This document shows positions 53,888 to 63,377 of a DNA stretch of 64,000 nt, piece by piece; within the stretch, counting starts at the first letter, position 1; every line of letters begins with the position of its first letter. This stretch comes from Pseudomonas ekonensis (GTDB lineage: Bacteria; Pseudomonadota; Gammaproteobacteria; Pseudomonadales; Pseudomonadaceae): assembly GCF_019145435.1 (NCBI RefSeq), contig NZ_JAHSTS010000001.1, positions 186,001 to 250,000 of the forward strand. Reading direction: 5' to 3'. Under the pieces are notes generated by a model. It ran no database searches and was not told where the DNA came from. It saw only the letters and a program-made list of their open reading frames with translations. The position numbers and the translations under genes were made by a program.

Positions 53888-54244
53888 CTAAGGCGAGCGA
53901 TACGCCCGCGCCGCGTCCCGATCCTTCTGCTGCTGCCAGGCGCGTTCGCGCTCATCCCAATGTTCGTTGCGGTAGTCGTCGCGGCCCTTGTTTTCCAGCA
54001 TGGCCTGGCACTGGCGGAAACCGTCGCTCCAGCCTTCGGCGTACTGCGCGTCCTTGAGGTAGCGCGGCACGTCCTTGCGAAATTCCCCGCTGATCGACCC
54101 GCCCGCCTGGCGGCCGCTGATGCAGCCGTCGTCGAAACCGTCGGCGAAGGCCGGCGGATACCCTCGGGCGATCAACTCTTCATGGGTGCTCTGGCAACCG
54201 CCGACCAGCAACAACACGCCCAGCAACCCTGCACACCGCCACAT
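53888..54244 (-). CDS. Small lipoprotein of unknown function
   Basis: A 118-residue protein with a lipoprotein signal (MWRCAGLLGVLLLVGGC, lipobox VGGC, acylated Cys17). The mature part is hydrophilic and charged: ARGYPPAFADGFDDGCISGRQAGG, then DAQYAEGWSDGFRQCQAML and an Arg/Glu-rich tail. The repeated ADGFDDGC and EGWSDGFRQC segments suggest a small internal repeat with paired cysteines. It probably sits in the outer membrane periplasmic leaflet. The ATG at 54244 puts the signal at the N-terminus; longer in-frame starts would bury it. Confidence 0.8.
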   Translation of the reverse strand: MWRCAGLLGVLLLVGGCQSTHEELIARGYPPAFADGFDDGCISGRQAGGSISGEFRKDVPRYLKDAQYAEGWSDGFRQCQAMLENKGRDDYRNEHWDERERAWQQQKDRDAARAYRSP

Positions 54245-54350
54245 CGCGTTCTCCCGGGCCGTTTCACGGCTGATACGGGAAAGTCTAGAAGCGGATTCGT
54301 CCGGTGTGCGTGAAAGGCATGTGAGCAATTCGTTGAACCCCCACAACCCA

Positions 54351-54440
54351 TGTGGGAGCGAGCCTGCTCGCGATTCGATTTTTCAGCCGACCATTTCGTG
54401 GGCTGGCACACCGCAATCGCGAGCAGGCTCGCTCCTACAA
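54351..54440. repeat. Inverted REP pair
   Basis: TGTGGGAGCGAGCCTGCTCG at 54351 and the inverted CGAGCAGGCTCGCTCCTACA ending near 54439 are separated by about 50 bases. They lie between the DUF4105 gene's 3' end and the lipoprotein gene. Confidence 0.88.
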
Positions 54441-54455
54441 TGGGACGGTGGGGGA

Positions 54456-56309
54456 TCAGTAGTGATACCACTTCACCTCAAGCATCACTTCGGTCTGCGG
54501 GGTGGCCAGATGGCTGAATTCGCGTTCGGCGCTCAGCCGCAGGCCGAGGTTGCGCGACAGCTCCCACTGCTGGTTGAGGCTCAGGCTGCGGCGCACTTCG
54601 CCGTTGGTGAAGTAATCGCCCTTGGCCTCCAGGCTGAGGTTGCCCAGCGGGTTTTTCCACAGCACGCCGCTGTTGAAGCCGGCGGCGGGGGCGATGAACC
54701 CGGCGAAATCGTTGTTGTGCTCGATCCGCACCGTGCCGAGGGCGAAGCCGAGCATGTCCTCGCCCAGTTGCCAGGTGCCGCCGCCTCCGCCGTTGACGTG
54801 GCTGACCAGGGTTTCGTCGTCATGCTTGCCCGGCACCCGCTCAAGGCCGCCGGTGACCTGCCACGACAGCGGCTGCAGCAGCGCGTTGCGCGGGGTCAGG
54901 GAGCGGATGGTGGCCAGGTCCAGCCGCTGGAACTGCCAGTCGTTGCCTTCGTACTGGCGCAGTTTCATCTGCAGGATTTCGATCTGCGCGCCCAGCGGGA
55001 AGCTTTCGGCGTTGTCGTTGAGGTCGTGGTAGGCCATGCGCAGGCCGTACTCGCCGAACGCCCGGTCGCCGCGGGTGCCGAGGCCGGCCTGCCAGGTGCG
55101 CGATTCGTGTCCGTCCTCGGGCAGGCCGGGGCGGGGGATCTGCTGCTCCGGCGCCGGGTTCTTGTTGATCGCCCGCAGCAGTTCGAAACTGCGCTGGGCC
55201 CGCTGCGGGTCACGCTCCTGGCCGTTGGCGCGGTAGCGTTCCAGGCGGTACGCGGCATCGATGACCAGCGCCTGGCGCTCGCGGGGCAGGGCCTTGAAGG
55301 CGGGTGCCTGCAACTGCTGCTGGTCGGCGCTGACCTTCAGCACCCAGTCCTGTTCGTCGTCGCTCAACGGCTCGGCGCGGCTGAGCAGTTCGCGCTCCCG
55401 GGACGGACGGTATTCGATGTGCTCCACCAGGCCCGCCTCTTTCACCGCTTTGACGGTGTCGGTGGGAATGGCCGTGAGCGGGAACTGTTCGGTCAGGCGC
55501 AGGCTCGGGCGGGCCACTTGCAGCAGTTCGAGCAGGCGGTAGGAGCAGTTCTCGTCGAAGAAAAAGTAGTCGAACTTGATCTGCTTGAGCTCCCACACGT
55601 GTTCGACCATGCGTGCGGTTTCCTGCGGCGTCAGGTTCAGCCGGTATTCCCACAGGTCGCGGTTCTCCAGGCTGCGGTACTCGGAGAGCTTTTCCTGGTA
55701 GGGCACCAGGGCGAACAGCCCCGGATAGCCGCCCATCAGGCCTTTCCAGGCATACAGGATGCTGTTGTCCGAGCCCTCGATGTAGGCGCCGAAGTTGATC
55801 GCGTAGCTGAGCAGCGATGTCTTGTCGCTTTGCACGTCGGCCTGGTCGATGCGCAGCAGCGTGTGGCCGAACATCGACGACGGGCTGTTGAGGTAGGCCG
55901 CCGGGAAGATCATCACCGCGCTGTGGGGCGAGACGTCCTTGAACCATTGCCGGAATTCGGCGCAGTCCGGCGCCGGCAGGTCCTTGAGGTTCAGTTGCGC
56001 CTTCAGCCAGCGGGTGCGGGCCGGATAAACGCATTGGGCGTGACGCTCGCCGAGGCTGGCCGGCGCGTACAGCGCCTGCACGGTGGCGGCCAGTTCACGG
56101 TCGGGGTGTTCGTTGCCGTCGGCGGCGAGGAAGAACCGGCTGTCGCTGACATAGCTGCGCCAGCCGCCGAGCTTGGCGGTTTCGTAGTGGCCCAGGGAAA
56201 TCCAGAAGCGGTCGTTGGCCAGTTGCTGCAAACGTTGGGGATCGATGTGGGGCGCGGCGTACAGCGGGGCGCAGGCACACAGCGCCAGCCAGGCAAGGCG
56301 TTTGAGCAT
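54456..56309 (-). CDS. DUF4105 (Lnb N-terminal domain) secreted protein
   Basis: A 617-residue exported protein with a signal peptide (MLKRLAWLALCACAPLYAAP). The DUF4105 domain (about 90-330) is recognised from AAYLNSPSSMFGHTLLRI, SYAINFGAYIEGSDN, YAWKGLMGGYPGLFALVPYQEKL and FFFDENCSYRLLELL, which carry conserved Asn, Ser, His and Cys residues of a papain-like (Lnb-related) fold. The C-terminal 250 residues are strand-rich with alternating aromatics and end in EVKWYHY, like an outer-membrane beta-barrel. I infer a periplasmic catalytic domain tethered to a barrel. The in vivo substrate is unknown. Confidence 0.85.
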   Translation of the reverse strand: MLKRLAWLALCACAPLYAAPHIDPQRLQQLANDRFWISLGHYETAKLGGWRSYVSDSRFFLAADGNEHPDRELAATVQALYAPASLGERHAQCVYPARTRWLKAQLNLKDLPAPDCAEFRQWFKDVSPHSAVMIFPAAYLNSPSSMFGHTLLRIDQADVQSDKTSLLSYAINFGAYIEGSDNSILYAWKGLMGGYPGLFALVPYQEKLSEYRSLENRDLWEYRLNLTPQETARMVEHVWELKQIKFDYFFFDENCSYRLLELLQVARPSLRLTEQFPLTAIPTDTVKAVKEAGLVEHIEYRPSRERELLSRAEPLSDDEQDWVLKVSADQQQLQAPAFKALPRERQALVIDAAYRLERYRANGQERDPQRAQRSFELLRAINKNPAPEQQIPRPGLPEDGHESRTWQAGLGTRGDRAFGEYGLRMAYHDLNDNAESFPLGAQIEILQMKLRQYEGNDWQFQRLDLATIRSLTPRNALLQPLSWQVTGGLERVPGKHDDETLVSHVNGGGGGTWQLGEDMLGFALGTVRIEHNNDFAGFIAPAAGFNSGVLWKNPLGNLSLEAKGDYFTNGEVRRSLSLNQQWELSRNLGLRLSAEREFSHLATPQTEVMLEVKWYHY

Positions 56310-56383
56310 AGGTGGCAACTTAAGTCGAAAAATGCGAAGGCCCCAGGAGCGAAAGCCGAGTCAGCCGATCCGGGCAGTCATCC

Positions 56384-56410
56384 TGTGGCGAGGGAAGCTC
56401 CCTCGCCACA
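56384..56410. repeat. Perfect 12-bp stem hairpin (TGTGGCGAGGGA type)
   Basis: TGTGGCGAGGGA (56384-56395) and TCCCTCGCCACA (56399-56410) pair over 12 bases with a three-base loop. This is a second intergenic hairpin family common in Pseudomonas. It lies between the DUF3015 gene and the DUF4105 gene. A further weak hairpin (CCCGCT ... AGCGGG, 56421-56442) follows and may terminate the DUF3015 transcript. Confidence 0.8.
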
Positions 56411-56453
56411 TAAAGCAAAACCCGCTCCCCGAAGGAAGCGGGCGGGGCCTGGC

Positions 56454-56942
56454 TTAGGCCTGGGTCGCGTACTTGGCCAGGCGAGGGTCGGCCTTGAGGA
56501 CGGCCAGGGTGTTGGTGTGCACGTCCTCGGCGGTCACGTCAGCCTTGCTGAAGATCTGCTGGAAGTGCTCGTGGGTCACGGCGGCGAAGTGCGCGCGGTC
56601 TTCCGGCGCCACGCCCAGCACCACGGCGTAGGTGGTCAGCGCTTCGCCCTGGCCCTTGGCCATGTCTTCGGACAGCTCGTTCATCATGCCGTTCATGGCG
56701 AACCAGGACTTGCCGCCGTAGGTCAGCGCCGCGTTGGTGGAGCAGCCGTTGGTGCCGGAGGTCATGCCGAACGTCGCGTTGCCGGAGGTGCCGTTGGTGG
56801 TGGAGGCGAGGAAGTGGGCCGGCGTGCCGCGCTGGCCTTCGAACAGCATGTTGCCCCAGCCGCAATCAGGGCCGCCCGGCGCCTGGGCCATGGCATTGAT
56901 GGATACAGCGGTGAAGAGAGTACCGAGAAGAATCCGTTTCAT
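56454..56942 (-). CDS. DUF3015 family secreted protein
   Basis: A 162-residue exported protein with signal peptide MKRILLGTLFTAVSINAMAQ (cleaved near AMA-Q). The mature N-terminus GGPDCGWGNMLFEGQRGTPAHFLASTTNG is diagnostic of DUF3015, a family of small secreted Pseudomonas and Vibrio proteins of unknown role. Two cysteines (PDCGWG and TNGCSTN) may form a disulfide. The ATG at 56942 is used; upstream in-frame sequence is non-coding. It is divergent from the Lon-like protease gene across 285 bp that hold no other gene. Confidence 0.9.
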   Translation of the reverse strand: MKRILLGTLFTAVSINAMAQAPGGPDCGWGNMLFEGQRGTPAHFLASTTNGTSGNATFGMTSGTNGCSTNAALTYGGKSWFAMNGMMNELSEDMAKGQGEALTTYAVVLGVAPEDRAHFAAVTHEHFQQIFSKADVTAEDVHTNTLAVLKADPRLAKYATQA

Positions 56943-57227
56943 AGCTTTGTTCTCTTTATGTGCGTACCAATGGACAGGGTTCTGGCCCCCCCAAGCTCTG
57001 TGCGTACAGACCCGAACGGCGCCAGTGGGCCGGTATTCGTTCCAGCCGCGCAGCTTGGAGTTTAGGCACGTTCGCCGGGTTCCGTCACATTTTCCTTCAG
57101 ATTCGCGCAGGGGTTCCGGTTTCGCGCGGCACCGTTGGCCGCGCATCGCCGCAAGGCGCCTTGCCAGTGGGTACGGGCAGCGCCAGAATGCCCCTTATCT
57201 GCCCCGCCTGATTGTTAAGGAAGCCCG

Positions 57228-59666
57228 ATGCCTGATCCTGTTGCCGCCAGTTTGCGTCTGGCGCCCGAAGCGCTGACCCGTCCGTTTTCCGCTGAACAGT
57301 TCAGCTTCACCACCACCAACGATCTGGAGCCCTTTCGCGGTGTGCTCGGCCAGGAACGCGCGGTCGAAGCCTTGCAGTTCGGCGTGGCCATGCCGCGCCC
57401 CGGTTACAACGTCTTTGTCATGGGCGAGCCCGGCACCGGCCGCTTCTCGTTCGTCAAACGCTACCTGAAGGCCGAAGGCAAGCGCTTGCAGACCCCGGCG
57501 GACTGGGTCTACGTCAACCATTTCGACGAACCGCGCGAGCCCCGCGCCCTGGAATTGCCGTCGGGCACCGCCGGCGCCTTCATCAATGACATCAACGGCC
57601 TGATCGACAACTTGCTGGCGACCTTTCCGGCCGTCTTCGAGCACCCGTCCTACCAGCAGAAGAAGAGCGGCATCGACCGCGCCTTCAACCAGCGCTACGA
57701 CCGTGCGCTGGATGTGATCGAGCGCCTGGCCCTGGAAAAGGACGTCGCCCTGTACCGCGACAGCAGCAACATCGCCTTCACCCCGATGTTCGAGGGCAAG
57801 GCCCTGGACGAGGCGGAGTTCGCCCAGTTGCCGGAAGCCGACCGCGAGCGTTTCCACGAGGACATCTCCGCGCTGGAGGAGCGCCTCAACGAGGAGCTGG
57901 CCAGCCTGCCGCAGTGGAAGCGCGAGTCGAGCAACCAGCTGCGCCAGCTCAACGAAGAGACCATCACCCTGGCCCTGCAGCCGTTGCTGGCGCCGCTGTC
58001 GGAAAAGTACGCCGAGAACGCCGGCGTCTGCGGCTACCTGCAAGCGATGCAGGTGTACCTGCTCAAGACCGTGGTCGAGCAACTGGTGGACGACAGCAAG
58101 ACCGACGCCGTCGCCCGCAAGCTGCTGGAGGAGCAATACGCCCCCAGCCTGGTGGTCGGCCACCCGGTCAGCGGCGGCGCGCCGGTGGTGTTCGAGCCGC
58201 ACCCGACCTACGAAAACCTGTTCGGCCGCATCGAGTACACCACCGACCAGGGTGCGCTCTACACCACGTACCGCCAGTTGCGGCCGGGGGCGCTGCACCG
58301 GGCCAACGGCGGTTTCCTGATCCTTGAGGCGGAAAAGATGCTCGGCGAGCCGTTCGTGTGGGATGCGCTCAAGCGCGCCCTGCAATCGCGCAAGCTGAAG
58401 ATGGAGTCGCCGCTCAGCGAAATGGGCCGCTTCGCCACCGTGACCCTGACGCCGCAGCACATCCCGCTGCAGGTCAAGGTGATCATCATCGGCGCCCGGC
58501 AACTGTACTACGCGCTGCAGGACCACGATCCGGACTTCCAGGAGATGTTCCGCGTCCTGGTGGACTTCGACGAAGACATCCCGATGGTCGACGAAAGCCT
58601 GGAGCAGTTCGCCCAACTGCTCAAGACTCGCACCTCGGAGGAGGGCATGGCGCCGTTGACCGCTGACGCGGTGGCGCGCCTGGCCACCTACAGCGCTCGC
58701 CTGGCCGAACATCAGGGGCGGTTGTCGGCGCGGATCGGCGACCTGTTCCAGCTGGTCAGCGAAGCGGACTTCATCCGGCACCTGGCCGGCGACGAGATGA
58801 CCGACGCCGGCCACATCGAACGGGCGCTGAAGGCCAAGGCCACCCGCACTGGACGGGTGTCGGCGCGGATCCTCGACGACATGCTCGCCGGGATCATCCT
58901 GATCGACACCGACGGCGCGGCGGTGGGCAAGTGCAACGGGCTGACCGTGCTGGAGGTCGGCGATTCGGCGTTCGGCGTGCCGGCGCGGATCTCCGCCACG
59001 GTGTACCCGGGCGGCAGCGGCATCGTCGACATCGAACGCGAAGTCAACCTCGGCCAGCCGATCCACTCCAAGGGCGTGATGATCCTCACCGGCTACCTGG
59101 GCAGCCGCTACGCGCAGGAATTCCCGTTGGCGATCTCCGCAAGCATCGCGCTGGAGCAGTCCTACGGCTACGTCGACGGCGACAGCGCGTCGCTGGGCGA
59201 GGTCTGCACGCTGATCTCGGCGCTGTCCAGGACCCCGCTCAAGCAGTGCTTCGCGATCACCGGTTCGATCAACCAGTTCGGCGAGGTGCAGGCGGTCGGC
59301 GGGGTCAACGAGAAGATCGAAGGCTTCTTCCGCCTCTGCGAGGCCCGCGGGCTGACCGGCGAGCAGGGCGCGATCATTCCCAAGGCCAACGTCGCCACGC
59401 TGATGCTCGACGAGAAGGTGCTGGCGGCGGTGCGCGCCGGCCAGTTCCACGTCTACGCGGTGAGCCAGGCCGACGAGGCGCTGAGCCTGCTGGTGGGTGA
59501 GCCGGCCGGTGAGCCGGACGCCGACGGCCAGTTCCCGGAAGGCAGCGTCAACGCTCGCGTCGTGGAGCGCCTGCGGGTGATCGCCGAGATGATCAGCGAA
59601 GAGGACCTGAAGGAGGCCGAGAAGGAAGCGGCCCAAGAGGCATTGGCCGAAGCCAAGCCGGCCTGA
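57228..59666 (+). CDS. asrA: ATP-dependent Lon-like protease, AsrA type
   Basis: The 812-residue AAA+ protease has an ATPase part (about 50-600) and a Lon-type protease domain (about 600-780). Walker A region MGEPGTGRFSFVK is degenerate (Gly-Arg in place of Gly-Lys), as in the LonB-like AAA_32 group. The catalytic dyad is Ser653 (DGDSASLGE) and Lys696 (GGVNEKIEG), 43 residues apart, exactly as in E. coli Lon (679/722). The P. aeruginosa homologue PA0779 is named AsrA for its role in aminoglycoside and heat stress (from memory). It is cytoplasmic and appears monocistronic. Confidence 0.88.
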   Translation: MPDPVAASLRLAPEALTRPFSAEQFSFTTTNDLEPFRGVLGQERAVEALQFGVAMPRPGYNVFVMGEPGTGRFSFVKRYLKAEGKRLQTPADWVYVNHFDEPREPRALELPSGTAGAFINDINGLIDNLLATFPAVFEHPSYQQKKSGIDRAFNQRYDRALDVIERLALEKDVALYRDSSNIAFTPMFEGKALDEAEFAQLPEADRERFHEDISALEERLNEELASLPQWKRESSNQLRQLNEETITLALQPLLAPLSEKYAENAGVCGYLQAMQVYLLKTVVEQLVDDSKTDAVARKLLEEQYAPSLVVGHPVSGGAPVVFEPHPTYENLFGRIEYTTDQGALYTTYRQLRPGALHRANGGFLILEAEKMLGEPFVWDALKRALQSRKLKMESPLSEMGRFATVTLTPQHIPLQVKVIIIGARQLYYALQDHDPDFQEMFRVLVDFDEDIPMVDESLEQFAQLLKTRTSEEGMAPLTADAVARLATYSARLAEHQGRLSARIGDLFQLVSEADFIRHLAGDEMTDAGHIERALKAKATRTGRVSARILDDMLAGIILIDTDGAAVGKCNGLTVLEVGDSAFGVPARISATVYPGGSGIVDIEREVNLGQPIHSKGVMILTGYLGSRYAQEFPLAISASIALEQSYGYVDGDSASLGEVCTLISALSRTPLKQCFAITGSINQFGEVQAVGGVNEKIEGFFRLCEARGLTGEQGAIIPKANVATLMLDEKVLAAVRAGQFHVYAVSQADEALSLLVGEPAGEPDADGQFPEGSVNARVVERLRVIAEMISEEDLKEAEKEAAQEALAEAKPA

Positions 59667-59976
59667 AGGCCGATGCGGTAAACCGGTGGGAGCCCGGGTG
59701 CCGGCGATTGCGGCGTGTCATTCGACCTCTGTTTGTCTGACATTCCGGATCGCCGGCAGGCGGGTTGCCACTGTCGTATTCGGTCGGGAACGTGCGGGAA
59801 AGTGCCATCACTCTGGCGCCAAAATTCACACAATGACCATTCGGCGCCTTCTGGTCGTATCCGGTTGGCGCAGACGACTTTTCTTCTATTCTCAGCTCAA
59901 GGACATCGAGAGCATCACTGGATCGAAACAGCCTTCCCTTGAGGGTTGAACACCGGCTTCACCGAGGGTCGCCGCC
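59667..59976. other. Intergenic region without a supported gene
   Basis: This 310-bp gap between the Lon-like protease and a small hypothetical gene contains a degenerate REP-like stretch at its left end (GTGGGAGCCCGGGTGCCGG near 59685). A short open frame near 59833 (ATGACCATTCGGCGC) lacks features that would support a gene. I saw no terminator with a T-run after the protease gene. Confidence 0.5.
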
Positions 59977-60294
59977 ATGTCGCGCAACCTCTGCCTCACC
60001 CGTCAGTGTCTGGGTCTTGTGACCCGTATCGAATGCGCCATCAAGCCCCTGGCCGGCGACACCGGCATGTGGACGCTGCTCTTCGCCGCCGGCATGGCCG
60101 GCGAACAACCTTCCGCCATCAAGGCCCAGGGCCCTTTCCACGGGCCGGTCGCCGCCGAGTCGATCCTCGACACCATCGTCGAAAGCCTCACGATGCACGG
60201 TTATGAGCTGGCCGACGACCCGCAGATCTGGAGCCTGCACCTGCAAGCCCAACTGCGGCAGATCAACGGCGGCCGCAGCCGCAGCCTCAACTGA
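59977..60294 (+). CDS. Hypothetical protein
   Basis: A 105-residue protein I do not recognise. It has no signal peptide or clear membrane segment, although residues about 30-43 (GMWTLLFAAGMAGE) are hydrophobic. The sequence CLTRQCLGLVTRIECAIKPLAGDTGMW is rich in Cys near the N-terminus (Cys6, Cys11, Cys20). The coding bias (GC-rich third positions) and the clean ATG suggest a real gene. It ends 18 bp before the stop of the convergent lipoprotein gene. Confidence 0.6.
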   Translation: MSRNLCLTRQCLGLVTRIECAIKPLAGDTGMWTLLFAAGMAGEQPSAIKAQGPFHGPVAAESILDTIVESLTMHGYELADDPQIWSLHLQAQLRQINGGRSRSLN

Positions 60295-60312
60295 GCTTGC
60301 CGGTTCCGGGTC

Positions 60313-62133
60313 TCAGGGGGCCGTGCCCGGCACCTGGGCCTTGTCGAGTTTGACCTCAAAGCCGTACTGCACGGTGGCGAGGTCGGTTCGCCGGTAGGTT
60401 TCCACCTGCGTGGGGCGGCCGTAGAAGTAGTGCACGCCGAAGATCGCCGGGCCCTCTGCGCCCGCGTCGTGGCTGACCGAAAGAATCTGCTTGAGGTACT
60501 GGCCGCTGCCGTCCTTGACGAAGAAGCGCCACTGGTCGGCCGCGAACCGCTTCAGATCCACCACCAGCATGTTGTTGCGGATGTCCAGGCCCTTGGGCAG
60601 GGACTTGGCGTCGAACGTCTGCCTTTCCACCGTGGCCAGGAACAGCGGCATGGAGCCGACCGCAAACGCCGGGGTTTCCGGGAACAGGTTCAGGTCGTAG
60701 GTGATCGTGCCCGACAGCGGATCGACCTGGTACGCCTCCGGCGGCAGTTCGATCGGCTCGTCCCGTTCGCCGTTGCGCTTTTGCGTGAAGAAGGTCACCG
60801 GGCTGTCGCCGGGGCTGAAGTCCTCGCCCAGCAATTCGTCGTTGAAGGTCTTGCGGTGATCGAACTCGATCCGGGCGGCGCTGGGCTCCTCCACCGACTG
60901 GCGGATGCGGATGCTGTCCTTCAGTTGCTGTTCGGTCAGGGACGCGCCTTTTAGCCAGTCCGCGGCCTGGTCGTCGTACACCGTCACCGGCAAGTCCAGC
61001 GGCTGCACCGCTTTCGCGGTGGTGTGCGGATCCAGGCGGCGCACCGGCAGGTCCAGTGGCTTGCGGGTCACGCTCACGTTCGAGAAATCCAGCACGCTGA
61101 CTTCGAGGCTCTCGACCGGGCCGTGGAAGTACACCTTGTTGTAGCGGCGCGGATGCTGGCGTTCGAAGGCGCTCTGGCTGTCGTTGAGCTGTTTCTCCAG
61201 GACGTCGCTCCAGGCCTTTTGCTGCTGCAGGTGCGCCAGTTGTTCCTGGTAGAACGCGACCTGCTCCGGGCTTTCGTTGATCGAGCCGGCACGCTTGAGG
61301 TACTGGCCGGTGGCGTCGCGGGCCTGGACGATCATCGGGTTGAGCGGTGTGCCGCCGACCTCCGGGGCCAAGGGCAGGCTGTTGCTGAATTCGACTTCGG
61401 CGTAGTTCTTCTCAAGCTTGAGCAGCGTGACGCTGAGGTTGCCGTCGGTGCGGGTCTGGCCGATGTCCTGTTTGCCTAGGTCGAAGCTGTGCAGGCGCCC
61501 GGGGGCGATGACCTCGATCTCGCCCAGCAGGCTGACCGGCTGCGGCTGGCTTTTGCGGTCGATGTCCAGGCCTTCGATGAAGGGATAGGACAGGGTCAGG
61601 TCGTCGGGGGTGGAGCTGGACGGGCTGAGCTGGATGCCGGGGTCGGTCTCCGACCATTCCGTTTGCCAGGCGATCACCCGCTTGTCGCTCAGGGTCACCG
61701 ACTGCCATTGCACGCCGTGGGGGAACAGGAAGCCGCCGGGGATGTTGAGGTTGAAGGGGAACACCGGCTGCAGATCGGTGAGGTAGTCGGAGCCGACGTC
61801 CTTGCGCAGCACGAACAGGCCATCGATGAATGTATCGACCAACGCCTGAGGCGTGGGGTAGTGCCTGAGCGCGCCGAGGGCGTCTTCGCCGTATTCGGTC
61901 TTGGCCGGTTGGCCATCGAGCCGCCGCCGGGCGCGTTCGAGCAGCAGCAGCGAGCCGCCCAGTTCGGTCACGGCGTCCTTGAGCTTGGGGTCGGTGATGG
62001 CGTCCAGCGACTGTTCGAACTGCGCGGTCTTTTCCTCAAGGCCCGGGCCGTGCTTTTCGTCGTCCGGCGAGCAGGCGCCCAGCAGCAGGGCGAGGCACAT
62101 TCCGGCGGTCGTCAGCGGCAATCGCACATCCAT
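60313..62133 (-). CDS. Large lipoprotein of unknown function
   Basis: The 606-residue protein starts MDVRLPLTTAGMCLALLLGACSPDDEKHG, a lipoprotein signal with lipobox LGAC (acylated Cys about 21). The mature protein has no repeat or catalytic motif I recognise; it is strand-rich and contains several paired DLPV/LDLPV segments (about 400-430) and a C-terminal half with VDPLSGTITYDLNLFPETP. It should be an outer- or inner-membrane lipoprotein facing the periplasm. The ATG at 62133 is chosen because it directly opens the signal. It is divergent from yqhA with about 160 bp between starts. Confidence 0.78.
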   Translation of the reverse strand: MDVRLPLTTAGMCLALLLGACSPDDEKHGPGLEEKTAQFEQSLDAITDPKLKDAVTELGGSLLLLERARRRLDGQPAKTEYGEDALGALRHYPTPQALVDTFIDGLFVLRKDVGSDYLTDLQPVFPFNLNIPGGFLFPHGVQWQSVTLSDKRVIAWQTEWSETDPGIQLSPSSSTPDDLTLSYPFIEGLDIDRKSQPQPVSLLGEIEVIAPGRLHSFDLGKQDIGQTRTDGNLSVTLLKLEKNYAEVEFSNSLPLAPEVGGTPLNPMIVQARDATGQYLKRAGSINESPEQVAFYQEQLAHLQQQKAWSDVLEKQLNDSQSAFERQHPRRYNKVYFHGPVESLEVSVLDFSNVSVTRKPLDLPVRRLDPHTTAKAVQPLDLPVTVYDDQAADWLKGASLTEQQLKDSIRIRQSVEEPSAARIEFDHRKTFNDELLGEDFSPGDSPVTFFTQKRNGERDEPIELPPEAYQVDPLSGTITYDLNLFPETPAFAVGSMPLFLATVERQTFDAKSLPKGLDIRNNMLVVDLKRFAADQWRFFVKDGSGQYLKQILSVSHDAGAEGPAIFGVHYFYGRPTQVETYRRTDLATVQYGFEVKLDKAQVPGTAP

Positions 62134-62295
62134 TTCCAGTCGTCCTGTCCGATTTCTCTGGGCTGTCAATGCTCTGGACACTAGCAGAAAAACTTTGACA
62201 CACACGCGCAGGTGGCGGATTTCCGGGCGGTTTCTGGCGGTCATGGGCGGCTGGTATACTCGCCGTCGATTACAACCCCCCTTGTGTGAGATTCA

Positions 62296-62784
62296 ATGGA
62301 ACGCTTTGTCGAAAACGCAATGTACGCCTCGCGCTGGCTGCTGGCGCCGATCTACTTCGGTCTGTCCCTCGGGCTGCTGGCGCTGGCGCTGAAATTCTTC
62401 CAGGAAGTCTTCCACGTCATCCCCAACGTGTTCGAGATGGCCGAGTCGGAACTTATCCTGGTGCTGCTGTCGCTGATCGACATGGCGCTGGTGGGCGGCC
62501 TGCTGGTGATGGTGATGATTTCCGGCTACGAGAACTTCGTCTCTCAGCTGGACATCGACGACAGCAAGGAAAAGCTCAACTGGCTGGGCACCATGGACTC
62601 TTCGTCGCTGAAGATGAAAGTGGCGGCCTCGATCGTGGCGATCTCCTCGATCCACCTGCTGCGCATCTTCATGGACGCCAAGAACGTCGATCCCGAACAC
62701 CTGATGTGGTACGTGATCATCCACATGACCTTCGTGGTCTCGGCGTTCGCCATGGGTTACCTGGACAAGGTCACCAAGCACTGA
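62296..62784 (+). CDS. yqhA: YqhA-family inner membrane protein (UPF0114)
   Basis: The 162-residue protein has three or four membrane helices and matches the YqhA/UPF0114 family (TIGR00645): [57 protein letters not shown] and [15 protein letters not shown] are the diagnostic stretches. Function is unknown in any organism. It is monocistronic and followed by a very strong hairpin. Confidence 0.95.
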   Translation: MERFVENAMYASRWLLAPIYFGLSLGLLALALKFFQEVFHVIPNVFEMAESELILVLLSLIDMALVGGLLVMVMISGYENFVSQLDIDDSKEKLNWLGTMDSSSLKMKVAASIVAISSIHLLRIFMDAKNVDPEHLMWYVIIHMTFVVSAFAMGYLDKVTKH

Positions 62785-62835
62785 GCCGTGACCGGGGAGC
62801 TCGCCCGGCGGCTTCCCTCTTCAAGCAGGAAAAAC

Positions 62836-62867
62836 ACCGCCCGTCCGTTGCAAAACGGACGGGCGGT
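62836..62867 (+). terminator. Strong hairpin downstream of yqhA
   Basis: ACCGCCCGTCCGTT (62836-62849) and AACGGACGGGCGGT (62854-62867) form a perfect 14-bp stem with loop GCAA, a stable GNRA-type tetraloop. Only a weak T-rich stretch follows (CTCGTTC), so termination may be rho-assisted, or it may be a 3' stabiliser. Confidence 0.75.
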
Positions 62868-62946
62868 CTCGTTCATGGCTTGTGCTTTGTCGTGCCGAAG
62901 CCTATCCCTGTAGGCGTCCAGACCCGCCATCGCATGAGGTGCGCCC

Positions 62947-63252
62947 ATGAACCTGCAAGAGCTGAATGCGTTTGCCGTCGCCAGGAAGGTCGATGAACTG
63001 AACCTGATCTCCATGGAGGGCGGAATCTATCTGCTCGAGGCGCGGATGCACGGCGCGGCGTACCCGCTTAGCGACACCCATGGGCAGATGCTGACGGTGC
63101 GTTCGGTGGAGCATGCCCGGGATCTGCTGCACAACTTCCCGGTGCTGCCGTTCAACCTGGTGCACACCTCGGTGCACGACGAGATGTGCGGGCTCGGCGC
63201 CAGCGGCGAGGAAAGCCTGAAAGTGCCGTTGGCCTGGCGCTCGGCGCTGTAG
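62947..63252 (+). CDS. Small conserved protein (DUF6482-like)
   Basis: A 101-residue protein (MNLQELNAFAVARKVDELNLISMEGGIYLLEARMHG). It has no export signal or membrane segment. The pattern, with an EGGIYLLEA strand and a final LVHTSVHDEMCGL segment, fits the Pseudomonas DUF6482 family, as best I recall. Function unknown. It starts at ATG 62947 and is not clearly in an operon with its neighbours, with 125 bp before fklB. Confidence 0.8.
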   Translation: MNLQELNAFAVARKVDELNLISMEGGIYLLEARMHGAAYPLSDTHGQMLTVRSVEHARDLLHNFPVLPFNLVHTSVHDEMCGLGASGEESLKVPLAWRSAL

Positions 63253-63377
63253 CGCCCGCGATCCGGTCAAAGCCTGGGCATCTGTGCTAGTCTGCTCGCC
63301 CTTTTGGTTCCGGGCGCGCCGGGACGCGCCGTGCATGCACGGCCAGTCCCGGGCCGTCCGCACAGCGGAGCAGTGTC

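Noticed and set aside
57100..57227. Heat-shock (sigma-32) promoter before the Lon-like protease
   Set aside because: CTTGCCA and CCCCTTAT elements are visible but about 24 bases apart, too far for the sigma-32 consensus.
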